A DNA stretch of 64,000 nt from Cenococcum geophilum 1.58 (Eukaryota; Ascomycota; Dothideomycetes; Gloniales; Gloniaceae): assembly GCA_001692895.1 (NCBI GenBank), contig KV748244.1, positions 620,001 to 684,000 on the forward strand, written 5' to 3'. The position numbers and the translations under genes were made by a program. The notes below the pieces were generated by a model, which made no database searches, was not told the origin of the DNA, and was given only the letters and a program-made list of their open reading frames with translations. Positions 47,331-59,498 of this stretch are shown in pieces; within the stretch, counting starts at the first letter, position 1; the number at the start of each line of letters is the position of its first letter.

Positions 47331-47559
47331 CAACGTACTTATTATTATTTATAGGTAGGACACTAGTTTTTTTACGTATGTTTATATTACAAAAAAAACT
47401 TACCTTAGGCCCCTATTATTAAATTCTAGGGCATAGATATAATAGATATTAAAGAAGTTCTAGTCTTTTACTCTTAGAGGTAAGGTAGAGATATAAGGCT
47501 TTCTAGCGGTTTCCTCTAACCTAGTAGAGAAAAGATAAGATATAAAGAAAAGTATATTA

Positions 47560-49750
47560 ATACCTAGGTATAAGCCTAGCAGCTTAGTAATATCTACGAA
47601 AAGATCTTTAATAAGAATAATGTGTTTGAATATTTCTGGAAATAGAAGCTTAATAATTATAATGTTTCTATAAGGCCAGTAATGTCCAAACCTTAAATAA
47701 GAGGTTCGTAGTTAGAGGAGGTAAATTCTAAGAAGCAAATTTGGATAAGATCTTGGTAAGTATATTCGTTTATAAAGAAATTAGCAAGATTCTAAAAACA
47801 TAGGTGTTTTTGCATTACGTAGAGATAAAATCTTTATATAGTAGTGAGTTGTCGTTTTTATTAAGTTAATCCACTTTGGTTACCGTGTTATTTTTTAAAC
47901 AAAATGACATTAATAATCTATAGAAAGTAGCTCTTTATAGAGCTAGGGTATTATAATGTCAATCTAGGCTTCTAAACTTTAGACCTAGATAAAAGTAATA
48001 CTTTATATTTAAGAATCGCCCGGCTAAATCAATTTTAGCTTTATATAGCTTAGTGGCCAGTCTTTACCTAACTTAATTTAATCACTTTATACTGCGTAAG
48101 GTCTTATTTATAACTACCAAATATAGACCTAATAGCTCGATCTTAATCGTAAAGATTATACCTTGCTTAAAGCCTATACAGAAGCTTTTATCTTGGGTAT
48201 AAGAAAATTAATTATAGCGTTAATGCCAATATTAAGGAAGTAGGCGCACGCCTAATTGCTTTACGCGGTAGAAAAGGAGTTCCCTATAGACGGCTAATTA
48301 ACAAGAGGTAGCTAGGAGAGCTATAAGGGAGGACGACCTTATTATAATAGAGGAGCTAGTAAGTAACTATATAAATAAGAGTCGTACTTAACTAGCTACC
48401 TCTAACCTTGTAATATCCTTAGTTAGTAAGAACCTATTTAAAGACAATTAACCAAAATCTAATTTAGAAGAAAAGGAACTTAAGCGCTGCTTATATTATA
48501 ATAGCAAGCACCTTAATAATAAAAAGAGGTATTTCTACCTTTACCTAGAGCTTCAATATTTACTATAGAGGCCCTATAAAAGGTATATATTACATATAGA
48601 TCCACTCTAAAAAGGGGTAGAGACTATACTAAATTTAAATTAAGTCGGAATAATAGGCAGAGGCTTAGTAGAAGGCCTATTTATTAGCAGTATAGCTATA
48701 GTTAATAACTTGGGCGATAGGAATTAGGATAACCAGTTCCTTAATTCCTGTTCTAATATTATAATAAGTAATAAATAAAGCTAGTTTATTAAGTATAAGA
48801 TATTATTACCACTATATAAAATAGGGAACGTTAGGAGGGACTATCTACTATATAATTAGTAAAGGAACAGCATATATACCTCTACTAATAGATAATAGTA
48901 ATACCTATACGGTAGCTATAGAGGCCTATTATATACCTAAATTACCTTATAAGCTCCTATTGGAGGTAGCTCTTAAGAAGTATAAGAAGCTCTATATTGG
49001 GCTTAATAAGAAAATAGGTGGCCGTATAATTTAAAGGTACTCTAATAATTTGGTAGTAGGTAGAGCGACTTATAAAAACGGACTATATATTATTTAATAG
49101 GCCTTAAAGCCTTAATATATTACGCATGCCTTAATGACGGCAATACGTCAATTTTTTAAATTGGGCCTACTATAAAGGAGGCAGCATGGTAATTAACTGC
49201 TAATTCTTCCCTTGTAGGTAAGAAGAGTATAATACTAACGATTGCTAAGGGCGACGAAGGTTATAATAATTAAGACGACATTAATTTTAATAATAGTGGC
49301 GTCTGCCAAATTAACTAATAGCTTAAGGGGGATATGGAAATAGAGACTGCTTAACTAAAGAAGGTCTCTTATATGGCAGTTATATGCTTATCTTACGTAT
49401 ATATACAGCTAACCCCTCTAAAGCCTTATCTAAAAGCTCCATATAAGATTAAGATACCGCGAATATTAAAGGAACTTCTATAGTTACCAGAAGCTCCTTA
49501 TAAACGATAGATACTAACTATTAAGATAACCTAACATAAAAAGGCCAAGACGCATTAATTCGTCAAAAGGCTAAAGGAGCGTTATATGGATATTAAGCTT
49601 TATAAGCGTAAGGATATTAAACTAAGTGTAGATTAGCTAGTAGATAGCTTAATAAAAGCCTACTAAAGGACGCCTATAAGGCGATTAAAGAAGGTATTAG
49701 TATTACTAAAGTTATCTAAGCCACCTAGGCCACCTAGGCCACCTAGACCT
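47560..49750 (+). pseudogene. Copia Gag-protease remnant
   Basis: A zinc knuckle at 48488-48538 reads CLYYNSKHLNNKKRYFYLYLEL; the family has C-X2-C-X3-H-X5-C followed by FxLYPELRP, and two Cys are now Tyr. The protease follows near 48716-48800 as NQFLNSCSNIIISNK, a damaged WxLDSGCSxHxxN, then YYIPKLPYKLLLEVAL, the block that normally follows the Copia protease. Beyond 49330 a Lys-rich frame ends in three 9-base CCACCTAGG repeats (49721-49750, Pro-Pro-Arg). No RT was found downstream, so the element is truncated or gag-only. No LTRs were seen. Confidence 0.6.
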
Positions 49751-49759
49751 AATTAAAAA

Positions 49760-50460
49760 ATTATACTACGACTGGCAGAACCTTAAAATTAATGCTAATT
49801 AACCTAGTTCCAATTTTTAAAGGCTTACTAATACTACTTTTTAGTATAGAAGACGGGTGATTAAGCGTTATCGATATTCTAAATCTCCATTTTCCTAATT
49901 TCATTTCTTACTATTTATACTATCCCTATCTATTAACTATAACCTTATAGAGTATAGTATAGTTACCCTAAAGGAGTTTCCTATTTATTAAAGCTTATAG
50001 AGCCTAAAGAGTATATTAATAGAGGGGAGGTACTTAGGCAGTCTCTTTAAGCTTAGCGATATATTATATAAATACCTTCTTAGGGCCTTTAAGCCCCTAA
50101 GATTCTTCCTTATAGAGTATTATATATATTATTTCTATTAGCCTACTTAGCGTCTAATATTTACTTTAACTTAGTAAGGATATAGAGTATAAGGAATAAA
50201 GAATTAAGTAGGTACTTAGTAGGTTATAATATAGTAAATCTTACTCTTAATAAGCTAATAGGGGGGTTTTAATAGAACGATATATTTATTTAATATTTAG
50301 TATAAGTAAGTCAAAACGAGCAATCGACACGTACTAGTAGTATTTAGTTAGTCGTTTAAAATATTAAACCTAGTTCTTAGCAAATATTATTTAAAACAAT
50401 ATTATATAATATTAAAATCTTTAGCCATTTATACGTTTTAATCGAGCCCTCTAATAGCCT
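49760..50460. other. AT-rich stretch without a recognised feature
   Basis: No domain, terminal repeat or tandem array was recognised. Stops are dense in all frames. An AATAGGGGGGTTTTAATAG purine run near 50258 could be a polypurine tract of a lost element, but nothing confirms it. Confidence 0.3.
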
Positions 50461-50479
50461 TATATTTTCCACTTTTTAT

Positions 50480-51339
50480 CTTTACTACTATACCTTTTAA
50501 TCCTATATATAACGTTAAATCTACTATTAATATAGTAGAGCAGCTACGCCGCGCGTACGGCGCCATCTTGGTTACGTTAAGCTAGCCTTAATAACCCCCT
50601 AATTTTATCTACTAAACTATTAATAAAGCTATTTAGAGCGAAGCTTATATAGAGGATAGGCTAATATATCGCGATAACTTACCAAATTTAAGTGGAAGTA
50701 AGGAAGGTGGCTAGAGAAAGAGGTTATATATAGGGAAGGCGGAAAAGAAGGCGCTGGCTCTACTAGCCGCAAATATCTATTAAGCCAAGCTTCGCCCTTA
50801 AGGAAAGGATAAATTCTAGAGAATCCCTATAAGGAAACGCGTTAAAGAAAGAGGTCTGGAGTATAACTTCCATTTAATCAAAGACCTATTTAACGTGCTT
50901 ATAAGTAAAAGAAAAAGAAAATTAAGGACGATAATCCTTTTAGTAAAGATATTCGCTATAGCAGGTTCTTTATTTACTTTAATATCCTTATTAAATAAGT
51001 TAATATTATTTTATAACCTTTTAAGAGGACTTAATAGGCCCAACAACGGGCGACTTAAAGAGAGATAATTTAGGCAAATTCTATACGGAATTTAGGCGAT
51101 AAGCAGTATATAGATAAGGTTCTATCTAACTATAAGGACGAAGATACTAAATCTACTTATAGAGTTAATAAAAGAGGCGAAATATTTAGCTATAGTGGAG
51201 CCTCTAGTTCTTCTATTTATAGTAGTTAAAAGGGACGCCAGAACGTTATAATAACGTCCTATATAGTAGACAATCTGGCTATAGCTATACTAAAGTCTAT
51301 AAGGGTCGTTGCTGCTACTATAAGGAAGCCTTAAATATT
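50480..51339 (+). pseudogene. unidentified degraded coding region interrupted by transposon K
   Basis: A plus-strand frame stays coherent for about 270 codons with RIP-type stops, containing VEQLRRAYGAILVTL, EAYIEDRLIYRDNLPNLSG, KAEKKALALLAANIY, LEYNFHLIKDLFNVLISKRKRKL and LFYNLLRGLNRP. I do not recognise the protein. Its reading runs up to the left end of DNA transposon K at 51345, and the sequence resumes at 61514. It could be a degraded host gene or an unfamiliar transposon protein. Confidence 0.35.
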
Positions 51340-51344
51340 TACTA
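51340..51344. repeat. left target duplication of transposon K
   Basis: TACTA, repeated at 61509-61513. Either this is a 5-bp duplication, or the true duplication is the TA next to the element, with chance extension. Confidence 0.7.
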
Positions 51345-51389
51345 AGCTCGGACCCCTAGAACTCGGTTAGCCCCTAAACTCGGCTACCG
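51345..51389 (+). repeat. left terminal inverted repeat of K
   Basis: Matches the reverse complement of about 61464-61508 with four or so mismatches over 44 bases. Confidence 0.8.
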
Positions 51390-51419
51390 CCACCTAACTA
51401 AAATTAAACTACTGACTTG

Positions 51420-52036
51420 TCAACCTATTTTCTCTATAACGAATTAATCAATATAAACTAAAATAAGTAGAACTTATAAATAAGTATTATAAATTCTAAA
51501 TCTAATGTTTATAAGTTTATACGAAAAGCAGTGCTTGTATATAGTGTCCCTTTGGCAATTTTATGCAATAATTAAATAGTGGACTACTAGGGTAATTTAT
51601 ACACCAATGCAAATAGCAATTAACTCCTATATAGTAGGCCTTCCTTGCCAATTAGGTACTTAAATAGGATTTATAAAAAATTTCCCTATTATATACGTAA
51701 TTATGAAAAAAAAATAGCTTAAGTCTCTAGTTAAGGTAGTAATATTAAGCCCCTTAGTAAAATATAGGTAATTAGCTACTAAATAAAATCTTTATATAAA
51801 GATTATATATACCTAATTAATAGAAGGTATATAAATTAATAGGTTATAACTAAAGTAAATTTAAAAGTTTTATAGCCTTTATAACAGGGTGTAAAAAAAG
51901 GTTAATATATAAGTAAAGACGACCTAAAATATAGACAAATTTAGAGTTATATTAAGCGTATATATAAATTTAATTATAATAAGATATATCTTTTTAAAAA
52001 AGTTTTCTATAAAGTTGTTTAATAATTATAAATAGG
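51420..52036 (+). pseudogene. probable transposase N-terminal remnant of K
   Basis: Plus-strand frames give Lys- and Ile-rich readings such as AINSYIVGLP and IRNYEKKIA, then VISY and INRRYIN, which could be a helix-turn-helix DNA-binding part. The match to Tc1/pogo transposases is by size, position and TIRs rather than motif. It continues at 58226 after removal of J. Confidence 0.3.
52032..52036. repeat. left target duplication of element J
   Basis: ATAGG, repeated exactly at 58221-58225. Confidence 0.9.
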
Positions 52037-52246
52037 TGTAACGGCGCTATCGCACGTTACCTGCTAAATTCTGCTATATTCTGCTAACCTGCGATTAGCC
52101 CGCCCAAAGCTAGCGCTTAGCGGCTCACCCTATATATTTGTTTACATCGGTCCTAGCGACCCCTTTTCCTTCTCTTTAGCTTAATATCTTCGTAATATAG
52201 CATTTATTCAAGCTTCGGTTTAGAGGCATTTATTTAAGCCGTAACA
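52037..52246 (+). repeat. 5' LTR of element J
   Basis: 210 bp, starting TGTAACGGCGCTATCGCACG and ending AAGCCGTAACA. The single-base length difference from the 3' LTR is in GCGCTTAG against GCGCCTTAG; other differences are transitions. Confidence 0.95.
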
Positions 52247-52379
52247 TTATATTAAGCTCTCCCTACCTTGCCTAGGAAGGCCTTAATAATATTCTACCCT
52301 AAAGTAACTTTGTCTGTAACAACGTATTAACGCGCTATACTTAAACACTAAACAACTCTATATTGCCTGGGAAGGCCTA

Positions 52380-53720
52380 GATAATATCCCACCTTATAAG
52401 CCAGATAGGACTAGACCTATACCCCCAGAATTAAAACTAAAGCGTATGATACCAACAAACTTTAGGAAGCTAATAATGGCACCTAAAGCAAGCTTATTTA
52501 AGAGAGCTGCCTCTACCTAAGAGGAACCTAAGATCTAATTAGGATTAGAAATTGAAAATAATAATAACGTCGTAGACGTATGCAAGTAGATTCGCGCCCT
52601 TATAGCTAGCTAGGAAGCCGATCGTCTTAAAGCGAGAAATATATAAGAGACCTTATAAGAGATCCTAGAAAGCCTTACGGCCCTATAAAATAGCCTAGCT
52701 TCCCCTTTTTAAAGCCTTAGCCGACCTATTTACTCCACTAAATGCGATATACTAGGGAGTACGGATACAATAATAAAGTAATTAAAGTCCGTTAAGCTCC
52801 CTAACCCCCCACTACTATCTAACGGGATAGACCCTACCTTTAAGAATTAGAGGATTTAAGTATAAGGAAAGCTCCGCGTTAACTATAACTATTTCCTTTC
52901 TAAAGAAGCTAAAATACTCTACCTCTTTAGTTAAACTACTGGGGACGCCTAACGGTACCTTTAAGCTAAGTTTAAGGACAACTCCCCTGTCTAATTTATA
53001 TCTATTAATAAGATAATACGGTACCTAGCGGCTATTTATATTAACCCGAATAAAGTACGGGATGCCTGTTATAACTATAATTGCCTAATAATAAAACCGA
53101 ACTAACCCTTTGCTAAATTTTAAACTTAATTCCTATACCTTATAGGAAAAGGCTAGGTTCCCCTTAAGAACTACTAAGTAGACCTATATAATAAGCTAAT
53201 AATCCGGCTATAAGAAAAGATCGCTATAACCTTAGATAACCTACCAACCTATAAAAGACTCGCAGCTTATTACCTATTATTAGACTTAAAACTAAAGCGG
53301 ATTAACGCCCGCCCTAATCGGTAGAAGTAACTCTATAATAATTAGAACTCGCTAGCTATGCCTATAGGAGCTAGAGCAGGAAGATAAGTTATAACTGCTT
53401 TTATACTAAAGGTGGTTATAACTATATACCGGCAAGCCTCGCCTAACCAGTTACGTACTACGCTATTAACTAGTATTCGCCGTAATACTCCAATTGACCC
53501 TACCTCGGCTATGTGCTTTAACTATAATAAGTAGGGTTACTTTATCTTGTCCTGCTCGGAGCTAAAGGATATAGGCAATATTAAGGAGATAGAGGAAGAA
53601 GAAACGTCCGATAAGTTAGGAAAAAAAGAACCTTAGGGAAAGACTCCCCCTTAGGGTACCCTATCGATCTTAAAGAGATTAATCTTAGTTAGTTAATAGG
53701 TAGAGAGCATTTTACGTTTC
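52380..53720 (+). pseudogene. Gag of element J
   Basis: A degraded Gag of about 440 codons ending in a CCHC zinc knuckle at 53514-53555: CFN-Y-NK-stop-GYFILSC, exactly C-X2-C-X4-H-X4-C spacing, with the second Cys and the His now Tyr. The knuckle would bind element RNA. An acidic Glu-rich tail (EIEEEETSDK-like) follows near 53590. The start codon is not certain. Confidence 0.7.
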
Positions 53721-56700
53721 TATGTATAGTATCTTAAAATGGATATAGAGTTAATATAACTGCCCTTATTAACACTGGAGTAAATGGCTTTACCTTTATA
53801 AATACTGCCTATATAAATAATATTGCTAAGTTTTTAAATGCAGAAGCTATTTAACTAGAGAAGCCTGTCTATATAAAAGGCTATAACGGCTAAGCTAGTT
53901 AGCCTATTACCTACGTTTTAAAGTTATATATCGCTTTTAGCGGACGACGCCAATATAGTATCCCCTTTTGCATCCTAGACCTAGGGTCCCACGATATAAT
54001 CCTTAAACAAAAATAGATGTCCTATTTTAATATTTGGCTAAATATATAATAAAGACGGTTTATCTAGCCGGAGGATAGACTAAGGTTACCCTCCTTTATT
54101 AGGGAGATCTAAACCAACCGCAAGACACTAGCCGTAAGGGCTAACCCTACCTACTAGTAGGATGTCCGGGCCCGTGACCTAGCCTTTGCCTAAGAAGACG
54201 CCCGCCGCAAAGCTAGAAAGAACTCTATACTAATAAAGATACTCTCCTAAAGCGCTATATTTAAAGAGGACTNTANNTANNNAAGNGGGANANATANTAA
54301 TATANANNANGTCNNAATTNTATAGATCTAACNNNTATNGAAAAGAACGTATTAATAGGATATAAGGGATAACCTTTAAAAGATATAATAGGAGCTAAAA
54401 GGAGTAATAATAACGCTAGTACCCTAGAAGTCCCTAAAGTTATATACGCCCCTATTATTAGGCAACCCCCCTACCGTAGATATTGCCGTAATTAGCGCTA
54501 TAGCGTTTTACTTTAATATATACCAGAAGGATAATAAGGTCTTTATAATAAGCCTATATAAGATTAACCAAATTATTAATAATAGAGAGGAAAGGCTAAC
54601 TAAGGAAACCGATAAGGAACTAGTTAAACGTCTTCTTCCTACCATTTATATAGACTATAAGGATGCATTCTTAAAGGCGGCCTTAGATAAGTTACCCCCC
54701 TACCAAATATATAATTATAAGATTTAATTAAAAGCCAATAACTTGCTAGGCTATAGCCCCCTTTACTATTAATTAATAGATAAGCTAAAAGCAATAAAGT
54801 AGTACTTAATTAATAACCTAGATAAAGGGTTTATCAAGCTAAGTTAAGCCCCTTTTACTTCCCCTATTTGATTCGTAAAAAAGCCTAATAAAGGCCTTTA
54901 TTTTTATATTAACTATTAAAAGCTAAACACTATTACTTAAAAGGACCGGTATCCTATTCCTTTAATTAACGAGACCCTTATACGTCTAAGCTAGGTAAAG
55001 ATCTTTACTAAACTTAATATCCGCTAAGCTTTNTACNAAATTANGATANACCNTATATNTAAAGATTTAACAACNTTCNGTACCNNTTATAGTTCCTATA
55101 AATATAAAGTTCTTCCTTTTAAACTAATAAACGGACTGGCTACGTACTAAAGGTATATAAATAACGTTCTTTTTAATTACCTTAACGAATTCTATACGGC
55201 ATACCTAGACAATATCCTTATATACTTAGACGACGAACTTAAGTATTAAGTTTATATTAAGAAGGTCCTAAAAAGACTACAAAACGCAGGCTTATAAGTT
55301 AATATTAAGAAATATAAGTTTAGGGTAAAACGTATAAAATACCTTAGGTTTATTATAACTATAAAAGGAATTAAGGTTAACCCTAAGAAGGTAGAGGCAA
55401 TCTATAACTAAAAGCCCCCTTATATAGTAAAAGGAATCCAATCCTTCCTTAGCTTTTATAACTTCTACTAACGGTTTATCTATAACTATAGAATTATAGT
55501 AAAACCTCTTATATAACTAACCAGAAAGGATATACCTTTTATCTTTAATAATAGCTATATAGAAGCCTTTAAAGAGATAAAGGATCGGCTTATCTCTTCC
55601 CTAATTCTTTATTACTATAACCTAAACCTTAAATTAATGCTAAAGACGGACGCCTCTAATGGGGTCATAGTGGGAATCCTATTATAGTTATATCTAGACG
55701 GCGAATAGTACCCTATAGCTTTCTTCTTAAAAATAATAAACCCGGCTAAGTGTAACTATAAAGTATATAATAAAGAAATACTAGCTATTATTTAATTACT
55801 CTTCTAATAGCGCGTAGAGCTTAAAGGTACAAACTTCCGGATTAAGATATATACAGATTATAAAGCCTTAGAGTACTTTATAACTATAAAGCAGCTTACT
55901 AGATAATAAGCCTATTAGGCTAAAATACTCTCCTAATTCTTCTTTACAATTATATATTATTCTAGTAAGTAAAACTTTAAGGCTAATGCCCTAACCCGAA
56001 GAGAATAAGACGTAGGACTTTAGAATAAGCTAAAGACCTAATATTGGACGCACGCCCTCCTCTATCTAGAATAGCTTAACCTACGGATCCTTAAGAAGCT
56101 AGACTCCTAGTAAAACAAGCTAGCACTAATAGAGGAGTCCTTAAATAAGCTAATAGGGCTAATTAACCGCCTTTTAACTATAAACTGTATAGCTAATGCC
56201 CTAAGGGCCCTTTACAAATAAGCTATAAAAGGAGACCCCGATTTTAAGACGGAGGAAGGATTGCTCCTATACTAGGAGCGGCTTATAATCCCTAACGTTA
56301 ACAATCTACGGACTAAACTAATCCGCAAAGCTTATTGCTAAGTCTCTATAGCATATCCTAGCAAGAATAAGATCCGTAAAATTATTAACTGCCGCTATTA
56401 CTGGCCAAGAATAGTTGTAGATATTAATCGATATATATAGAACTGCGAAGACTACTAGAGAGCTATAATCCCACGGGATAAGACCCTAGGACTACTTAAG
56501 CCACTCCCAATACTAGAGCGCCCTTAGCAGTATATCTTTATAGACTTTTATAAACTACCTAGGGACCGTAACGGATATAATATAGTTATAGTTATAGTTA
56601 ACCGCTTTAGTAAACGCCCGTTCTTAATTCCCTATTATAAAAACATTAATACTAAAGAGGCAGCCTAGCTATATATCTATTACATCTACTAAATCTATAG

Positions 56701-57700
56701 ACTACTAGATATTATTATATCTAATTATAGGCTATAGTTTATATCAGCCTTTTAGAATAAGTTTACCTAAATCCTAGGCATTAAGCTAAAGCTTTCTACG
56801 GCTTATTACCCCCAGATAAACAGTTAGACAGAGATTATAAATTAGTACCTAGACCAAAGGCTTAGGCCCTTTATTAACTATTTCTAGAACAACTAGTCTA
56901 AACTATTACCCTTAATAGACTATACGCAAGCAACCTTACCCCACGACTTTATAGGGTTTGCCCCAATTCAGCTAGAAATAGAATACTTACCCCATATAAG
57001 CTTTAACTGGAAAAGGCTAAAAGAACCCCAGACTATATAAGAGAAGCTATCCTATACTAAGGCCTAACAGTACGCTAAACAATTGGAGGAAGCCTGGACG
57101 GTAGCCTATAAAAACCTAAAAAAAAGCTTAAAGGTCGATAGAATAGTAGGCGAACAAACACTGTTAAGAGCCTGATTTTGCCCCTAGCGATATAATATAG
57201 GTTATAATAAGGAATTAGAAGACCGAACGACCTAGCCGTAAGCTAGACTACTAAATAGCAGGACCATATAAGGTTCTTAAGAAGATAGGTAACTCGTATA
57301 AGATAAAGCTCCTAAATTTAATTAGGGTTTACCCTATCTTCTTACTAAATAAGTTACAGAAAGCTGCGAATAACCTATTGCCTAGATAAAAGAACGAGCC
57401 TTCCCTACCAATTTAAGTAAACGGTGATAATAAATAGGAGGTTAACAAAATACTAGCCTATAAGATAGTACGGGGAACGCTAAAATACTATGTCTAATGG
57501 GAGGGCTACAATCCTAACCCAACCTAGTACCCTATGTGGAACTTTATAGGCTACCCCCAAAAGCTTAAAGAATTCTATAACTAATATCCTAATACGCCTG
57601 GACCCCTAAAGTACCTAGACAAATAGATAGAATGCTAGCATAATAAAGATAATAAGTTACCGGAAGAATATAGGGACAAAAACGCCCCAAAGCCCTAATA
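53721..57700 (+). pseudogene. Pol of element J: protease, RT, RNase H, integrase, chromodomain
   Basis: Protease: INTGVNGFTFINTAYINNIAK at about 53768, with catalytic Asp now Asn. RT: active-site YLDNILIYLDD at 55202, with the second Asp now Asn. RNase H: KTDASNGVIVGIL near 55645 with Asp kept. Integrase: zinc-binding NCRYYWPR region near 56390, then FIDFYKLPRDRNGY, IISNYRL (Asp to Asn), and TEIIN with Glu kept. A chromodomain at about 57450-57640 reads KILAYKIVRGTLKYYV, WEGYNPNPT and KLKEFYN, then PGPLKYLDK. Stops at Gln and Trp positions are numerous. Confidence 0.85.
54273..55086. other. clusters of ambiguous bases in element J
   Basis: N bases are scattered one to three at a time at 54273-54339 and 55033-55086. 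Similar scatter occurs at 20318-20386 (element C), 25566-25576 (G), 38110-38132 (E), and single bases at 63523 and 63816. Interspersed Ns rather than solid runs suggest consensus calls over near-identical repeat copies, not scaffold gaps. Confidence 0.6.
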
Positions 57701-57769
57701 TAGCTATCTACTAAATTCTGCCATATTCTGCCGTTTTCTGCTAGTACCGTAAAATTTCAGATATTAAGG

Positions 57770-57792
57770 AACTTTAACCGCCGGTTAAAGTT
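57770..57792. repeat. 23-bp perfect palindrome, copy in element J
   Basis: AACTTTAACCG, central C, CGGTTAAAGTT. It lies in the 3' untranslated part between chromodomain and LTR. It matches 30699-30721 in Copia element D, including flanks. Confidence 0.85.
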
Positions 57793-58009
57793 GTCTAATT
57801 AGTTAGATCCGTGCTAAGACTTTTAGCGGCTACTCTTTCTAGCCTAGTGCTTCCACTTAGCCTATAATTACCTTCGTACTTAGTCTAGACGTACTCGTAT
57901 CCCCTTTATCTCCTTATCTTATATTTTATAATCCTACGTTTATAAGCCTAGTGCTACCCTATTTCTAACTAAGCCTAAAGGCAGGCTTTTCTTTCAAAGA
58001 GGGAGGTAA

Positions 58010-58220
58010 TGTAACGGCGCTATCGCACGTTACCTACCAAATTCTGCCATATTCTGCTAACCTGCGATTAGCCCGCCTAAAGCTAGCGCCTTAGCGGCTT
58101 ACCTTATATATTTGTTTACATCGGTCCTGGCGACCCCTTTTCCTTCTCTTTAGCTTAGTATCTTTGTAATATAGTATTCGTTTAAGCTTCGGTTTAGAGG
58201 CATTTGTTTAAGCCGTAACA
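58010..58220 (+). repeat. 3' LTR of element J
   Basis: 211 bp, the partner of 52037-52246, preceded by the purine run AAAGAGGGAGGTAA. Confidence 0.95.
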
Positions 58221-58225
58221 ATAGG

Positions 58226-58908
58226 TATTTATTATAAAGACAATATTTGCCCTTTGCTAGACAATTTATTTTAAAGGAAAATACCCTTAATTAATATAAG
58301 TATACTAAGGTAAAGTATTTTATTAAATATCCATAGCCCAAAAAATAGTTAAATGGCTAATTGTATTATATTTAGGCAATTTATTAAAAAAAATTTATAC
58401 TTAAAACTATTTTTTTTAATAATAAAGCTTAATTATATTTCTTTAATAGCTATATAAGTTATTATATAGTTAAGTTTTTAATAAAATATAAAATATACAA
58501 TATATGGATTCTTTTTAGCTACTTTATTTAATATAATAACCCTTAAAGCTATTTTAAATCTCCTCTATTAGGTTAAAATATTTTAAGTAAATTATAAAGT
58601 ATATATATCTTAGTAATATAGCTCTAATAAAGAAGTACTATTTTACTAAGTATTACTATAAGACCTAGAAAAAGGCCTTATAATAAAAATAACTAATTTT
58701 AGGTAGTATATCTTTAGTATTTATTTATAAAGTCTATTTAAAGGCTATAAATATTTTAGGTAAAAAATAGGGCTTTAATAAAGGGGTTAAGCTTTAAAAA
58801 AGCTAATAGTAATTAATTTAATAATATAACAACCCTAAAGAAGCCTTATAATATATATTATATAGCTTAAGGCCTTTATAATAAGTATATACTTAATTAA
58901 AAGGCTTA
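58226..58908 (+). pseudogene. middle part of transposon K, degraded
   Basis: Extremely AT-rich DNA belonging to K between elements J and L. By position it should hold the catalytic part of a transposase, but stops are dense and no DDE/DDD motif can be placed with confidence. Confidence 0.3.
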
Positions 58909-58913
58909 ATTAC

Positions 58914-59107
58914 TGTTAGAATATATGTGTTAGAATATATGGACAGAGGTACGCGGTCGCGCGTCTCTGATTAGTCACCCTTATGGTGACTTATTAGCCC
59001 CCTACTTAGGTACTACGATCCTTATAATCCTTTACTTTCTATATATAGAACAATTATTATACTATCTACGAACCGTAGCTATATAATATCCCCTTATGTA
59101 ACCAACA
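58914..59107 (+). repeat. 5' LTR of element L
   Basis: 194 bp. It contains a perfect 7-bp stem-loop AGTCACC-CTTAT-GGTGACT (58973-58991). It pairs with 60913-61106, with about a dozen transitions. Confidence 0.95.
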
Positions 59108-59214
59108 CTAATTAGTAGTTAACTTTACTGTTATACTATAGAATAGCTAGGTATTCCACTAAGAAGAGACAAGCCACTATACTAGTGCTACTTGTGCTAG
59201 AGGAAGCTGTCTTT

Positions 59215-59470
59215 TAAGGTTAGAACTGGTCCTAAACCTTAAATAGAACTCTTTTATAAATCTAAGGATCTAAAGGCTAGAACTGGTCCTAAGCCTTTCT
59301 AAGATTATAGATTCTTACGTCTATTACGCAGAACAACACGCTTTATAAGTCTTCGCGATTTAAGGCCAGAACTGGTCCTAAGCCCCATAATCGCAAATAC
59401 ACGTCCAAACGCGTACTAAACAATGAACGCGTACTAAACGACGAACGCGTACCAAACGACAATCCCTACA
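59215..59470 (+). repeat. leader repeats of element L: three hairpins and an 18-bp array
   Basis: The word GAACTGGTCCTAA occurs three times (near 59224, 59282, 59358), each flanked by inverted arms of the AAGGCTAG...CTAAGCCTT type, so each can fold into a stem-loop. Downstream, near 59412-59464, an 18-base unit GCGTACTAAACGACGAAC repeats about three times. They lie directly upstream of the gag ATG and could act in packaging or translation; that is inference. Confidence 0.7.
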
Positions 59471-59498
59471 CTAACAACACTTCCCTTCCTCCGAAAAT

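Larger units (their letters stand above)
52037..58220 (+). mobile_element. Gypsy chromovirus J, complete, plus strand
   Basis: 6184 bp with LTRs of 210 and 211 bp, exact ATAGG duplications, a polypurine tract (57995-58009) and a full coding order on the plus strand: gag with zinc knuckle, protease, RT, RNase H, integrase, chromodomain. It is inserted in transposon K. Two clusters of N bases lie in the coding region (54273-54339 and 55033-55086). Confidence 0.92.
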
